The notes: generated by a model not told the origin, from the sequence alone. A stretch of DNA of 64,000 nucleotides from Eucommia ulmoides (GCA_016647705.1 CM028335.1:5286579-5350578), one strand, 5' to 3'. Counted from the stretch's first letter, positions 1-10,380 are shown. Numbers and translations: made by a program.

Positions 1-180
1 TACATCCTAATAATTGTGAATAATTATGGAAGGGCAAAATCGACATTTCATATTTTCCTTCAACAGAGTTAGTGTTGCACTTAGGTCCACAAACCACAAG
101 GGGGTAAGTGGCGACATTCAAACCACAAGTGAATAAAGTGCAAATGTGTCAAACCACAGGAGATAAAGTGTAATTAACCC
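1..180. mobile_element. Terminal part of a Mutator-like TIR element (other end outside window)
   Basis: Positions about 75-180 read as the same terminal sequence seen at both ends of the element at 59788-62760: a run of 'aaaccacaagg-gggtaagt', 'aaagtgcaaatg' and 'ggagataaagtgtaatt' modules, ending in gtaattaacc. The orientation matches a right-hand terminus. No matching left end lies in the window, so this is the tail of an element that begins upstream. Nothing coding is visible. Assignment to the Mutator superfamily rests on the 9-bp target duplication of the related complete copy. Confidence 0.6.
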
Positions 181-480
181 CGTTTTAATTAGTAATATAT
201 GGGCTGAATTAGTAGATGGGCTGGGTTGTTAATTAGTGTTTTAATTAGTAGAGTGGGCTGGTTGGGTTGTTAATTAGTATTTTAATTAGTAGATGGGCTT
301 TAATTAGTGAATGAGTTTTAATTGATTTTTAATTAGTAAATTGATTTTAATTAGTAGATGGGTTTTAATTAGTTAATGAATTTTTAATTAGTAAATTGGT
401 TGGGTTAATTTTTAATCATATTAGTAAATGAGTTGGGTATTTATAATTAAATGGGTTAGTTATTTATTTTAAGTGAATTT
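181..480. repeat. Degenerate AT-rich array of 'ttaattagt' with 'gatgggct' inserts
   Basis: The nonamer ttaattagt recurs many times, alternating with agatgggct, gggctggttggg and similar blocks. The spacing is irregular, so this is a decayed minisatellite rather than a clean tandem repeat. No gene is visible. Confidence 0.6.
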
Positions 481-517
481 TAATTTAATTTTTGTAGTTG
501 AACTCTAATTTATTTTT

Positions 518-673
518 AAATAAATTTTTATTTAATTATTTATTACTTAATTCTTTTTTTATATCATTTTCACTAGTATTATTATTCTCGATCTACAAAA
601 TAAATCTTTATTTAATTATTTATTACTTAATTCTTTTTTTATATCATTTTCGCTAGTATTATTATTCTCAGTT
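518..673. repeat. Two-unit tandem duplication, 80-bp period
   Basis: The block at about 518-593 (aaataaat... through ...attattattctc) is repeated almost exactly at 598-671, with only two or three substitutions. The two units are 80 bp apart. It is AT-rich and non-coding. Confidence 0.8.
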
Positions 674-939
674 TTTGTAGATGAACTCTCAATTTGATGA
701 TTCTTATTATATGAATCTTCTTATGGAGGATTTACCACTAAACACAAATTTTGAGGAGCCAAATTATGTCAATCCCAATATTAATTATTTGGCTCCATTT
801 ATTAATTATATTTTTATTTGGTTCTATTTATTACATTATACAAACAAAAAAAAAAGCGATTCTTGAAGAAAATATATAATTTAAGTCCAAACAAATAACA
901 CCAAATAATTAAGATTTGGCGGTAAAATTAATTTATTGG

Positions 940-1092
940 ATGAAAATTTAGATGAAAAATTAAATAAAAATTAATATATGAAAAATGGCTAGTGTGGTTG
1001 TAATGGATTCTTGAATTTGGATAAAAAATTCAACTAGCCATTTTTTGATTTGGCTATCCAGAATGACTAATATCCCTTGGAGTTGCTCTTAC
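940..1092. mobile_element. Possible PIF/Harbinger-type transposon end
   Basis: The block ends in ccttggagttgctctta, whose reverse complement (taagagcaactccaagg) resembles the common plant terminal motif 'gagca-ctccaa'. Just inside is an imperfect inverted repeat (aaaatggctag...ctagccatttt). A short AT-rich reading frame at 681-866 (61 aa) lies upstream and might be a decayed piece of the same element, but I do not recognise the protein. The left terminus was not found. Confidence 0.3.
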
Positions 1093-1290
1093 GCAACAGA
1101 TCTAGAAATCTAAATCTAAGGGGTAGAGAGAGAGAGACAGAGTGTGTGTTGTGAACGACTGTTATAGGTGAACACGAACAAGACGTTGGTTTTGGATCGA
1201 AACAAATTACTTAAAAAATTTAGCAGAATCATGATCTACGAAACAAAAAACACATCCAAAAATCTGTTGGGAAAGATGACAAGATATTTT

Positions 1291-1798
1291 TGTTGGTCCC
1301 AGAACATTTTCCCAAACCAAAATATAACAGAAATAACACAGCAAATTTTTGCGTGGAAAACCCTCCTCAATTGAAGGTAAAAACCACGGGACCCGTAGGC
1401 CGCTTAAATCTTCCACTATAACAAATAATGAGATTACAAACCTCACACTTTGTGGATCACTCAAACAATATACAAAAATATTGTCTTCAATTTGTGAGTA
1501 AAAACTTCACAAATTGGCACTCACTAATATCTTCTCACAAATAGGGTTTATCTCTCTAACTCTCTGTGTATTTTCTTTTGCAGAGAAGTTATCATTCTCT
1601 TTGGCTCAACTCCTCTATTTATAGAGGAGAATTTGATCAATTTGGCAGTCTGAACACATGCCAAATTGAACACCGACTTCGGCTGCCGACTCCATTTCGT
1701 CCAAGTTTGGTAAGCTGCTTCTTCCTTTTCTTTATTGGATTCCCTTTTTTCTATCTCTTTTCTTTTATTGTTTTTGTTTTCTTGTGCTTTATTCAACA
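1291..1798 (-). mobile_element. Ty1/copia LTR (508 bp), minus strand
   Basis: Read on the minus strand, the block begins TGTTGAATAAAGC and ends GGGACCAACA, giving the TGTTG...CAACA inverted ends of an LTR. On that strand it holds a TATA-like box in a near-palindromic setting (ctcctctataaatagaggag, plus coordinates about 1609-1628) and the 'gtggttttt...gagg-agggttttccacg' block typical of copia LTR ends. Next to it on the right is a purine-rich tract on the minus strand (ccacttgaggg), as expected for a polypurine tract before a 3' LTR. The flanks do not give a 5-bp duplication, so it looks like one LTR of a truncated element rather than a solo LTR. Confidence 0.65.
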
Positions 1799-2281
1799 CC
1801 CTCAAGTGGGGGTAGGCCACCATGTTGAACAATCATCCCTAATTGGGAGTGATTTACCCAACAAAATCTAATGCCCAATCCATAATCGTCTACTGCATTC
1901 AAACAAAATAGATCAAACAAATTTCCACAAAGACATTTAGATAAATCGAGTGCGATTAATCCAAACCCTAACTAAATATAAACAGATTCAAAAAAGAACG
2001 AAATCAAACCGATAATGATATTTATCATTAATCAATGCACAACAAGGCTCGCGCAATTCAAATTTTCAACTAAAAATCTTCTTTCCTCATCGCAAAAACC
2101 CCATTTCCTAATTCTTCTTCTTAAAATTTTTGAAAACAAACATAAATAAAAATACTAGAGAGAAAGGGAAGGAACATAGGGGTAGTGAGAGAGAAGGGGA
2201 TGAAAGATGGATACCAAAAAATTGGATAATAAGGGGTGAAGACCGGATCAGAAATCTAGAGCTGTGTCTAAATCAACATAT
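1799..2281 (-). other. Remnant beside the copia LTR, no gene recognised
   Basis: This would be the 3' internal end of the minus-strand copia element whose LTR lies at 1291-1798. Apart from the polypurine tract at its left edge I find no conserved RT or RNase H motif. The remainder (2130-2281) is low-complexity AG-rich sequence. Confidence 0.35.
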
Positions 2282-2537
2282 TAAAAGATAAAGAAAAGAT
2301 AAAAGAGTAAATGAAAGACCCCCTTTTATTATCAATCATAATGGTACAATATATATACACATTTCTATACAATGATTTAAGCACTATTCTGATCAATACA
2401 AAGAACACGTGAGAGAGAGAGTGGACAACGTGAGCATGCAACATGTGAACATGAGAGAGAGAGAGTGGACAACATGGTGAACGTGGCCTTGGAACATCGG
2501 TGACGTCATGGAGTTTGGAGATGATCATATTTTATCA
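2282..2537 (-). repeat. 3' LTR of the non-autonomous element
   Basis: Direct repeat partner of 4169-5145. Both contain aaaagataaagaaaagat, acccccttttattatc, a GA-rich stretch with gagcatgcaacatgtg, and gatgatcatattttatca. Confidence 0.75.
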
Positions 2538-3139
2538 TGCCCCCGCAAGCGCAAGCCATAACGTAGAATGCTAAGCTTGAAAATTCGTGAAACTCGTATA
2601 TTATTCCGAATATCCAGAAGAAGAGAGAGAGTAAAGAGAGAAAGCCAAATGGAAAGAAAGCTTAGTGAAAATAAGGAGAAGAGAGAGAGAAAGCAAAAAG
2701 AGAGAGAGGTTGATTTCTTCAATGGGAGAGAGATTAGAAAGAGAGTAAGAGAGATGAGTAGTAGACAATGGGGAAAACTGAAAGTGCCCATACAAAGGCA
2801 CGTGAGAAGCACGTGGAGCATCATGCAATCATGGGGAGTTGCATGGCAATCGTGGCAATGATGGAATTGCATACCATAAAAGAGAAGAGAGGACAGACAA
2901 TATAGAGAGAGACGTGGGTTGGCATGCATGGATGAGAGAGAGACGAGGGTGAGAACAAACATCACGTTTATCAAACGTAGGTGAGGTAGAGAGAGAGGGT
3001 TGCATGCAATCATGTAGAGAGAGAGAGCCATACAACATGGACGTGGAATCATGGACCCAATCGTGTAGAGAGTAAGGAGTAGACTTGGGCATTGATGGAA
3101 ACATTGCATGTGAGTATGGAGACTTGCCTGGAGAACTGG

Positions 3140-3430
3140 ACAATGTGCACTGAGGCACGAATTTGGCAGTGGTTGTTAGAGCTGAAAATGTTCGGATGCG
3201 CCCTGGAGCGGGCCTTAGGTGCACTGGGGCACGAACTGGATAGTGTGCGCTGGGGCAAGAACTGCTTAGTGATTGTCGGAGGTGAGAATGCTCAGAGGCG
3301 CGCTGGAGTGGGCCTTGGGTGCACTGGGACACGAACTGGGCAGTGTGCTCTGGGCACAAATTGGGCAGTGGTTGTTGGAGCTGAGAATATTCGGAGGCGC
3401 GCTGGAGCGGGCCTTGGGTGCGATGGGGCA
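3140..3430. repeat. Tandem repeat, about 104-bp unit, nearly three copies
   Basis: The unit contains gcactggggcacgaactgg, a second gctgggg-aagaa block, ggttgttggagctgagaat and ggagcgggccttgggtgc. It occurs about 2.8 times. The repeats are GC-richer than their surroundings and open in more than one frame on both strands, which is expected from the low stop content. I treat it as a non-coding repeat inside the element, not as a protein. Confidence 0.75.
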
Positions 3431-3740
3431 TGATTTTTCACAGGTTGGAACCCCTGATCTTGTAGAGGTCCTTCAACTGTTTTAGCTTAAGTGTTTGACC
3501 AAGAGGAATTGTCGATTTAGGAGAGAGGGAGAGAGAAAGATTCGGCGAGGCAGATGACGGTTACCATAGGCTCAAACCTCTGATCATACACACGGCGGTA
3601 ATAGAAGAACGCCGGCGATGGAAGAGAGAAAATTCTGGGTTTTAGAAAGAGAGAAGTTGCGGCAAAACCTGGTTTTGGCAGTTGGATATGGGGAGGAATA
3701 TCTCAAACCTGAGACTAAAAATTTGGAGAGGGAGAAGTAA

Positions 3741-3985
3741 TTTGAAGAAGAAAGAGAGAGAACTTGGCAATATTAATTATGAGGGAAGTTGTTCGAAGAG
3801 AAATGGAAGAGATAAAATTAGAAACACATGCAATTGAGAAAGAAAAGAAGACATTTCTACCAATAGAAAGCAAGTTGAAGAACAGCAGCTTGAAATGCGA
3901 AGAGATATTGATGAGCTTGTCAGTCTGCTCGAGAAATTGAAGAATCAGAGGGAGGAATTCATCAAGGAAAGTATAAGGAAATTCT
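3741..3985 (+). pseudogene. Captured fragment of a CRWN/NMCP1-like nuclear-lamina coiled-coil gene
   Basis: Three consecutive pieces in different frames read like one stretch of the plant CROWDED NUCLEI (NMCP1/LINC) family: FEEERERELGNINY (from 3741), then REVVRREMEEIKLE, then TNRKQVEEQQLEMRRDIDEL followed by an EKLKNQREEFIKE-type segment. CRWN proteins are long coiled-coil components of the plant nuclear lamina; this covers only about 80 residues of a protein normally near 1,000. Two frameshifts separate the pieces and there is no start codon or promoter. The fragment lies on the plus strand, antisense to the retroelement, which suggests transduplication. The family call is from remembered motifs and should be searched. 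Confidence 0.55.
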
Positions 3986-4155
3986 CTCACACACACGGAG
4001 AGCTCAATGGAAATATATGGAAGAAAGAAGATTGTAGCGAGGTCAGGTGACCCTTCATTGCAGCTGCCATCGGAGTTCCAGTCGGAGCCATGGAGACCGG
4101 CGGCGGCTGGAAACCGTAATCCCCTCTTGAAGACTCTCTCTAGTTTTTGGATTTA

Positions 4156-4168
4156 GGCTCTAATACCA
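4156..4168 (-). other. Primer-binding site (initiator Met tRNA type)
   Basis: The plus strand ggctctaatacca reads tggtattagagcc on the minus strand, close to the usual plant PBS tggtatcagagc. It directly abuts the end of the LTR at 4169, which fixes the element's orientation. Confidence 0.7.
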
Positions 4169-5145
4169 TAAAAGATAAAGAAAAGATAAAAGAGTAAATG
4201 AAAAACCCCCTTTTATTATCAATCATAATAGTACAATATATATACACATTTCTATATGATGTGGGTAAAGTCGGGTCCCCTCCACGTATCATACACTCGG
4301 ATCAAATCCGCCACGTCACCAATGCCACGTCATCGACAATCTCAGCTAGCCCGGTGTATAGACAGCCCGGATGGCCCACGGGCCGGTCGGCTGTGAGCAC
4401 TGAAGTACCTCCTTCAGAAGCTTTGTGAAGACTCGACACTCAACGGAAGGTCGGAGGGCGCAGACCAAACTTCGCCGCCATGACCGGTCTAACCTGCCTC
4501 CTCGACAGGTCCAACTCCTGCCCCCGCGATCAATAGTAAAGGGCCCAAGGCCCACTCCTATGGCTCTAATCCGCCGTACCACCCACGCCCCTGACTGCTT
4601 ACGGGTAATCTGAGCTTAAGACCTTAATTTGGTTTACGCTAATCCCGCTTTCGCCTATAAATAGGAGGCTTCCCCAACACTTCAAACGACGGAAAAAACC
4701 ATTCTAGAGAGAGAAATTTCGCTATCGGTCGCTCAAACAGGTTGAGGTAACAGTAACTCTCGATTTGTATTTCCACCCCGAGCTCTTACTCTCGTACCGG
4801 AGGGGACACGCCGGGGGAAGCCGGCCCGTTCTGTGTGCAAGTGATAGATTGGAGCTCGGCTTGGACAATGGATAGGAATGAAAAGAAGACCCAAACTCGG
4901 ACACAGGTCGGATCGAACATGTCCTGCCCGGCTGCAACGCGTAAGGAAGTTCAATTACTATACCCCTTCTCCCTGATCTAAGGGTGTTTTGACCATGTTA
5001 AACTAATCAATACAACATGAGCATGCAACATGTGAACATGAGAGAGAGAGAGAGAGAGTGGACGTGGCCTTGGAAACTGCATGGTGAATCGTGGCCTTGG
5101 AACATCGGTGGCGTCATGGAGTTTGGAGATGATCATATTTTATCA
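4169..5145 (-). repeat. 5' LTR of the non-autonomous element, interrupted
   Basis: The LTR is in two parts, 4169-about 4259 and about 4996-5145, matching the two halves of 2282-2537. A 0.74-kb unrelated LTR-like insertion separates them. Confidence 0.7.
4260..4995 (+). mobile_element. LTR-like insertion (probable solo LTR) inside the 5' LTR
   Basis: This GC-richer block interrupts an otherwise continuous LTR. It carries a strong plus-strand TATA box (TATAAATA, 4656-4663) within cgcctataaataggaggc, followed by a leader-like stretch with agagagagaaa. The ends are approximate: tgtgggtaaag on the left and ttttgacca on the right give TG...CA, but the flanking 5-mers (tatga, tgtta) match at only three positions. 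Solo LTR of an unidentified, probably gypsy-type, family is the best reading. Confidence 0.5.
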
Positions 5146-5151
5146 CATACC

Positions 5152-5202
5152 ACCATCTGGAAATCCAGATTTGAAATTTTCAGATCTGGATTTCCAGATG
5201 TC

Positions 5203-5246
<44 letters not shown>
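5152..5246. repeat. Paired palindromes followed by (AT)n(AG)n
   Basis: Two near-perfect palindromes, atctggaaatccagat (about 5156-5171) and atctggatttccagat (about 5185-5200), lie about 29 bp apart and are nearly complementary to each other. A run of AT dinucleotides and then AG dinucleotides follows to 5246. The function is unknown. Confidence 0.7.
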
Positions 5247-5786
5247 TGCTACCGGAGGAAAAATCGAAAGAAAGGAGGGGAATAGAGATAGAGAGAGAAC
5301 CGCCGGCGGCTGGACGATGGCAACAGACGGTGGCTGGAGATGACAACGGAGTGGCCAGGCAGATGCGGCGTGGAGACAACAGTCGTCGAATCCAGATGCC
5401 GGCGACTTGCGCAGCTAGGGTTTTCCATCTGCCTCTGTGAACAAAGATCGGCTGAAATGGAGAGAGAGAGAGAGAGAGAGAAGAGAGTGGAGTGAACAAC
5501 GGAGATCGGCTGAAATAGAGAGAGAGAGAGATCGGAGTGAACAGTTCTTGCTTGAACAAGAGATGAGATATTTTATTGGGTTCATGAATTTAGAGAGAGA
5601 GAGAGAAAAACGGGGGCATGTTTGTCTTTTTACGATTTCTTTTATCGATCAAGGACTAAAAACTGATTACACGGGAGGGTCTAAAAGCTAAGTGAACAAT
5701 TATAAAGGTCTGAACTCTACGTAGTCTATGCAAAAATGACTAAATAATAAAAACCTCGATAATAAATGACTTTACACCTCGACTAA
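5247..5786. other. AG-rich spacer, no gene seen
   Basis: The segment has several GA microsatellite runs (5460-5480, 5517-5531, 5591-5609) and a short GC-richer patch. Open frames here are by-products of the GA runs. I see no conserved protein. Confidence 0.5.
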
Positions 5787-6219
5787 AGTTATGTTTGATT
5801 TGGGGTGAAATAAAAAATGAAAATGATAATGGGATGAATAATGACCTATAAATGTGTTTGGTTGGGGTGAAATGAAAAAAAGAAATGATAATGGGGTGGA
5901 TAAAGAGCTTTCCTGTCACCCCCGAGCCAAATATGGGCTGAAAATGAAAAAAGGGTGGGGAAAAAAGTGAAAATAACTATTTTACCCTTTTATTTTATAT
6001 AACAAATATAATTTTTATTTGTACTAAGCGTAAAATAGTAAATTAAAAAAAAAATTACTTTTTTCTTTTTTTAATACACACAAAATATTATTTCCTCTCC
6101 TTTAATATTATCTTTCCTCCTTCAATATTATTTTCTTTCTACAAAGATAAAAAAAAATTCTTTTTCATTTCCCTTTTCCTTTTCCTTTTCCTTTTCCGCC
6201 CTTCCAACCAAACATACCC
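5787..6219. mobile_element. Tourist-like MITE (433 bp, TAA target duplication)
   Basis: The left end (agttatgtttgatttgg) is an imperfect inverted match of the right end (ccaaccaaacataccc). taa flanks both sides (5784-5786 and 6220-6222). The left subterminal part has an internal direct repeat (gtttg-ttggggtgaaat...gataatggg-tgga). It is non-coding and fits the PIF/Harbinger-derived class. Confidence 0.65.
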
Positions 6220-6230
6220 TAAATAACAAA

Positions 6231-6378
6231 AATAAAAACAATTCTTACCCTTTACTAATTAACAATATTCACTTATATCCTAAATTTTGTATACCATACA
6301 AAATTACCCCATAAAAATTATAACTTACTTAAATAGAATATTATTTTCAAAAATAAAAATTTGCGGCGCATTACACAA
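6231..6378 (-). mobile_element. Start fragment of a chromovirus-type LTR
   Basis: Read on the minus strand from 6378, the sequence starts TGTAATGCGCCGCAAATTT and continues with tatttttgaaaataatatt, similar to the start of solo LTR D (TGTAATACCCCAAAAATTT). Plant chromovirus LTRs commonly begin TGTAA-ACCCC. Only about 150 bp are recognisable. Confidence 0.45.
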
Positions 6379-7870
6379 TTAATTTTTATGGGGACGATTT
6401 AGAAACACATTTATTTAACGGTACAAAGTGTAATTTGACATAATCCTCCATCATCATAATTGGATAATCTTTTCACTTAATTGAGTTTTTGAAACATTAA
6501 TTTAAACGTTAGAGATTTAACATATTATTTTAAATTTTCAACAAAGTCAATAAAATTCCCAATTGCAAAATCCTAATTTCAGTTAATTCAAGAAACCTTC
6601 GAATCTGGACTCTCTATTTTCATTTGGATATTTTCGAAATTCACGAATAATTGACTCGGCAAAATTGTTATTTATTTATTTATTTATTTTCTTAGAAATG
6701 TCATACATAGGCAGAACAAAATGTAGTGCCTACAGTGACACGAAAGTCAGATACGAGGCTCGAAACTTTACTGTGTAAAACTTAATTTCGATATGTGAAA
6801 ACCATCACATAAATAGGAATATTCATATTGAATTATCAAGAATAAAAATACTAAATTTGCGGAAACGTACCTAAATCCATAATATGAAAGTTGAAATATC
6901 CGATTATGAGTCTTTATGATCTTCCAGATCTACATTTATTTATATATAAATTTCTCTCGGACAATGGGGATCATAAAAATAGAAAATATTATGTGATCTG
7001 GGGACCACGACCCCTATTTATAAACATTCGTGTCTGTTCATAAACAATCGCGTCTGTTCGTATTTTCGTACTTTCTATTTTAACCCATTATAAAAATAGA
7101 AATTATGCTTGTCTCTACACATTAATGTCCACATTTTATAATATATTAATTAAGACTTCAAAACTTAAATTAATCACTTTAATTAACCTAAATTTTATTT
7201 AATAGCCTATAATTCATACTTATTTAATATATAAGCCCATATAATTATTTTTACTCCAACACACTGACGTTGTGGGGCTTTGAATCGAGATCTGGTGTAA
7301 GAGAAGTGTAAAAGCCACAGGTCGCCTTCGATCCACGAAGAGCGATCGTTGGGATAGTGAAAATCGAAGATGACGGCAGCAAAGGAAGAGAAAGAAGGGA
7401 GCACGATAGATGCGGCAACGAAGATGGCAACAATCGATGACGATGATGAGCAACCAAGGTGGCGACTACCACAATGAAGTTGTTCATTGTCGTAGAGAGA
7501 GAAGGGGAGATATTTTGAAATTAGAATATGAAATTTGGTCATTAATTTTTGTCAGGAGTGTTGTTGCTAATTTTTTTCTTCTAAAATAATACTTATGAAT
7601 AATATTTTATTTAATTGGTACTTAAAAGGTGGTTTCGATATAAAAGTGGACTTATGGAGGGAAATTCCCAAAAATAATTGGGTGCATGGAGGGATTGTTT
7701 ACCATCCAAATTTGTAATTGAGTAATTGATTTGGACTGCAATGGCGCGATTTTGAAACTTTAGGGTGTTATGTGTTCAGATTAAAACTTTGACACCAAAA
7801 TGAAATAACAGTCCAGTATCCGTGTTTCAATTCTCTCTCCCTAATCGCTCAAAATCAATCCGCGCAAGCG
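6379..7870. other. Intergenic AT-rich spacer before the F-box gene
   Basis: A motif near 6392-6416 (gacgatttagaaacacattt) is shared with 25200-25222, so part of this is dispersed repeat. A GC-richer patch at 7260-7500 is open in several minus-strand frames but shows no recognisable protein. The last 100 bp may hold the promoter of the F-box gene, but I see no clear TATA box. Confidence 0.4.
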
Positions 7871-9000
7871 ATGAAAACCCTAGATGATGGGGAGTTTGAT
7901 GAGGAGGGTGAGGACAGGATCAGTAGTTTACCAGACCATCTCCTCTGCCACATCTTGTCGTTTCTCCCCACGAAATATGCCGTCGCCGCCGCCGTTTTGT
8001 CCAAACGCTGGAAATATCTTTTCGCTTCCGTCTCAGATATTGATCTTGATGAGTCATTGTGTTTTCATCCTCCAAAAAAAGGTACTGATGATATTAGGAA
8101 TTTCATAATATTTCTGGATAAATTGCTTCTTTCGCGAAATCATCAGTCTCATATACGTAAATTTCGATTGAAATGCAATGTCGTGTATGATAATTGGATG
8201 ATTAGTGCGTGGATTTCTTCCGTAATTATGCGCAATGTTAAGGAGCTTGATATTTGCATAGAAATGGGAAAGCGTTATACTGTTCCTCCTGAAATTTTCA
8301 CTTGCAAAACGCTTGAGGTGTTGAAATTGAAACTGGGATATTGTTCTGTTCGTGTTCTGAGCTTAGTCTGTCTACCAAATCTCATAGTCCTCCTCCTTGA
8401 AGATATGATATTTACTACTGTTGATGATCATTCAATCAATAGGATTTTCTCCGGCTGCCCTTTGCTTGAAAACTTGTAGTTCTTGAAATTTCTAGCCATT
8501 CGCTTAAAACTTTGAATCTGAACGGCGACCTCAAGGGTGATCATAAAATTAGTTTTGACACACCAAATCTTGAGTTCTTTCATTACACAAATTGTGTAGC
8601 CAGGGATTATCTGGTAAAGAGCATGCCTACCCTGATTGAAGCTCGTATTTCTGTTGAGCCGGACTATGGAAAACCGAGAGAAATCAGTGGTCAACATGTG
8701 TCAAAGCTTATCAGCAAGATGAATAACACTGCATCCCTCTATTTACTTGATTGGTCTCTAGAGGTAAATTTTATACTCATTTGCCAATTGAAACATACCT
8801 TTTCTTTTCCTGTAAACTCTAGCTGATTGTTGCTATAATCTCAGGCTCTCTTTTATTCTCGCTGCTCCTTACCGCCGTTTCAGAATTTGACCTTTATGGA
8901 GCTTGGCATTCATAATACTAGTGGAAGGGGTTTAATACCGGGCTTGCTTGAAGTTTCACCTAATCTTGAACGTATAATCTTCAAGGTCAGTTATTGTCTT

Positions 9001-9479
9001 CAGGGGTGGAGCCACCCCTTTACCAGGAGAGGCACAGGCCCCTCCTCGCATTTTTAATATTCTATTACTGCCCTTTATTTTATTGATTTATTCAATAGTG
9101 CTCTTGATAGTTTGTAATTTGTGTTAAATTTCTTAATCAAGATTTTACAAATTCAGACTTTTAACCCAATTATTTGATCAATATTACGTAAAATTATGAA
9201 AATATATGCGTTTAAAGTCCTAAATGTATTTTTTTTAAATTCGATATTGCATAAGCATTCTTTTCCTGAATGTGGGGAATTCTTGATTGATTTTGTTGTA
9301 TAGATGGGGACTTCTAATCGTAAACTTTTCAAGAACATTAAATTAGCTAATTATGATTTGACAGTAAACTTGTTCTTTTGGTACTATCATTCAAATATTT
9401 GGATAAAAAGTGAACCATTCTCTAAATTTTATTATATAATTTTTGTGCTCCCTCTGTTATAAATTTCTGGCTCCGCTGC
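9001..9479. mobile_element. hAT-like insertion remnant within F-box intron 2
   Basis: The left end caggggtggagccacccc and right end tctggctccgctg are the reverse-complementary 'cagggg-ggagcca' ends common in plant genomes. Similar flanks (attgtctt before, aattgtcta after) suggest a decayed target duplication. The interior is AT-rich and non-coding. Confidence 0.5.
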
Positions 9480-9676
9480 TAATTGTCTAATAAATGGTTT
9501 TTCACTTCTCTAGTAGTCACTACATTCCATTTTTTTTTTTTTTCTGATAACATTCCCCCGTCTCTTTGCAGGGGTTTACAATGGCAATGACAGAGGAATT
9601 ACCAGTGACAACTCCTGTTTGTTTAGCTCGTTGCCTTAAAGAAATTGAAATTAGACAATTTTACGGTCGCAACTGG

Positions 9677-9800
9677 GAATTTAAGATGGTAGATTATTTT
9701 TTGTGTAACGGGCAAGCCTTAAAGAAAATGGAAATTTATTGCACATTTAAGATGATAGAGTAATTATGTCACGGGCAAGCGTTCAAGAAAATGGAAATTG
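9677..9800 (+). repeat. 66-bp in-frame tandem duplication within the FBD domain
   Basis: atttaagatg-tag-...gggcaagc-tt-aagaaaatggaaatt-attgcac occurs twice in succession. The first copy reads FKMVDYFLCNGQALKKMEIY and the second FKMIE*LCHGQAFKKMEID. Because the duplication is a multiple of three, the downstream FBD tail stays in frame through 9955; the stop arose by point changes in the second copy. Confidence 0.8.
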
Positions 9801-10380
9801 ATTGCACGGAAGTAATTTCATCGTTTCTCTCCAAGAGAATATATATGTTCCCATGGGTTTCGAAGGCCTGTCAGGTCGTGCTTTCCTCGAGATATAAACC
9901 ATGGATGGGAATTTTACTGCCGAAAGAAGGGAAAGAAAATGAACATATAATTTGAGAAAATTTACAACTATGATGTTTGGTCTCGTACTAAGTTTTGTTG
10001 AAAATATTTAGTGTTTATGTAAGGTGGTGGGTTTTTCATGTCATTTTGAAGCTTTAGATTTATTTTATTTTAGTTTTCTTTTGCAGTGCCTAAGTTGTTC
10101 GATTGAATGTTTACTGGGTTTTGACATTTGTACCCGCTAAAGTTGGACCACTATTTCATCTTGGTGCCACGGTTGCCAATAAAATCTCTTAAAAACAGTC
10201 AGTTGCCCGGCATCTGAATATTTTCGTCCATAATTGTAATGAGAATAATGACTTAAACTGTTATGCGAGATGATTAAGAAATTTTGAGGCGTTATATGTT
10301 CAAACTGAAATTATGGACTAAAGTGACATTTTGGTCAAACTTAAGGGGTACAAAGTGTTGGAACCCCAATGTTTATTTAA

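Larger units (their letters stand above)
2282..5145 (-). mobile_element. Non-autonomous LTR retrotransposon with captured gene fragment
   Basis: Two long direct repeats flank a 1.6-kb interior: 2282-2537 and 4169-5145 (the latter interrupted by a foreign LTR). Read on the minus strand, each LTR begins TGATAAAATATGATC and ends in ATCTTTTA. The element is flanked by catat (2277-2281) and catac (5146-5150), a 5-bp target duplication with one mismatch. A primer-binding site lies beside the right LTR and a G-rich polypurine tract (gcgggggca on the minus strand) beside the left one. No gag or pol motif is visible, so it would depend on a partner for mobility. The interior carries a tandem repeat (3140-3430) and a CRWN-like fragment (3741-3985). 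Confidence 0.75.
7871..9955 (+). pseudogene. F-box/LRR/FBD gene, frameshifted
   Basis: The first ATG is at 7871. An N-terminal F-box (DRISSLPDHLLCHILSFLP...LSKRWKYLF, residues about 16-57) is followed by leucine-rich repeat-like sequence (FTCKTLEVLKLKLGY, SGCPLLENL) and a C-terminal FBD domain (CLARCLKEIEIRQFYG...). F-box proteins act as substrate adaptors in SCF ubiquitin ligases; FBD members are a large, fast-evolving plant family. The likely model is exon 1 7871-8763, exon 2 8845-8985, exon 3 9572-9955, all with GT-AG introns. Two lesions are visible. The frame breaks near 8478: the upstream frame stops at 8477-8479, while the coding sense resumes in another frame (VLEISSHSLKTLNLNGD). A 66-bp tandem duplication in exon 3 also introduces a stop at 9761-9763. 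An assembly error at the first lesion cannot be excluded. Confidence 0.8.

Noticed and set aside
681-866. 61-residue open frame
   Set aside because: It is AT-rich, ends in a lysine-rich run from an A tract, and matches no family I recognise. Mentioned only as a possible decayed transposon piece.
2525-3433. Long overlapping open frames on both strands
   Set aside because: They come from a GA-rich stretch and a GC-rich tandem repeat inside a non-autonomous LTR element; no domain or codon-like constraint is visible.
7207-7542. Three overlapping minus-strand frames
   Set aside because: No recognisable domain; they probably reflect a GC-richer patch with few stops.
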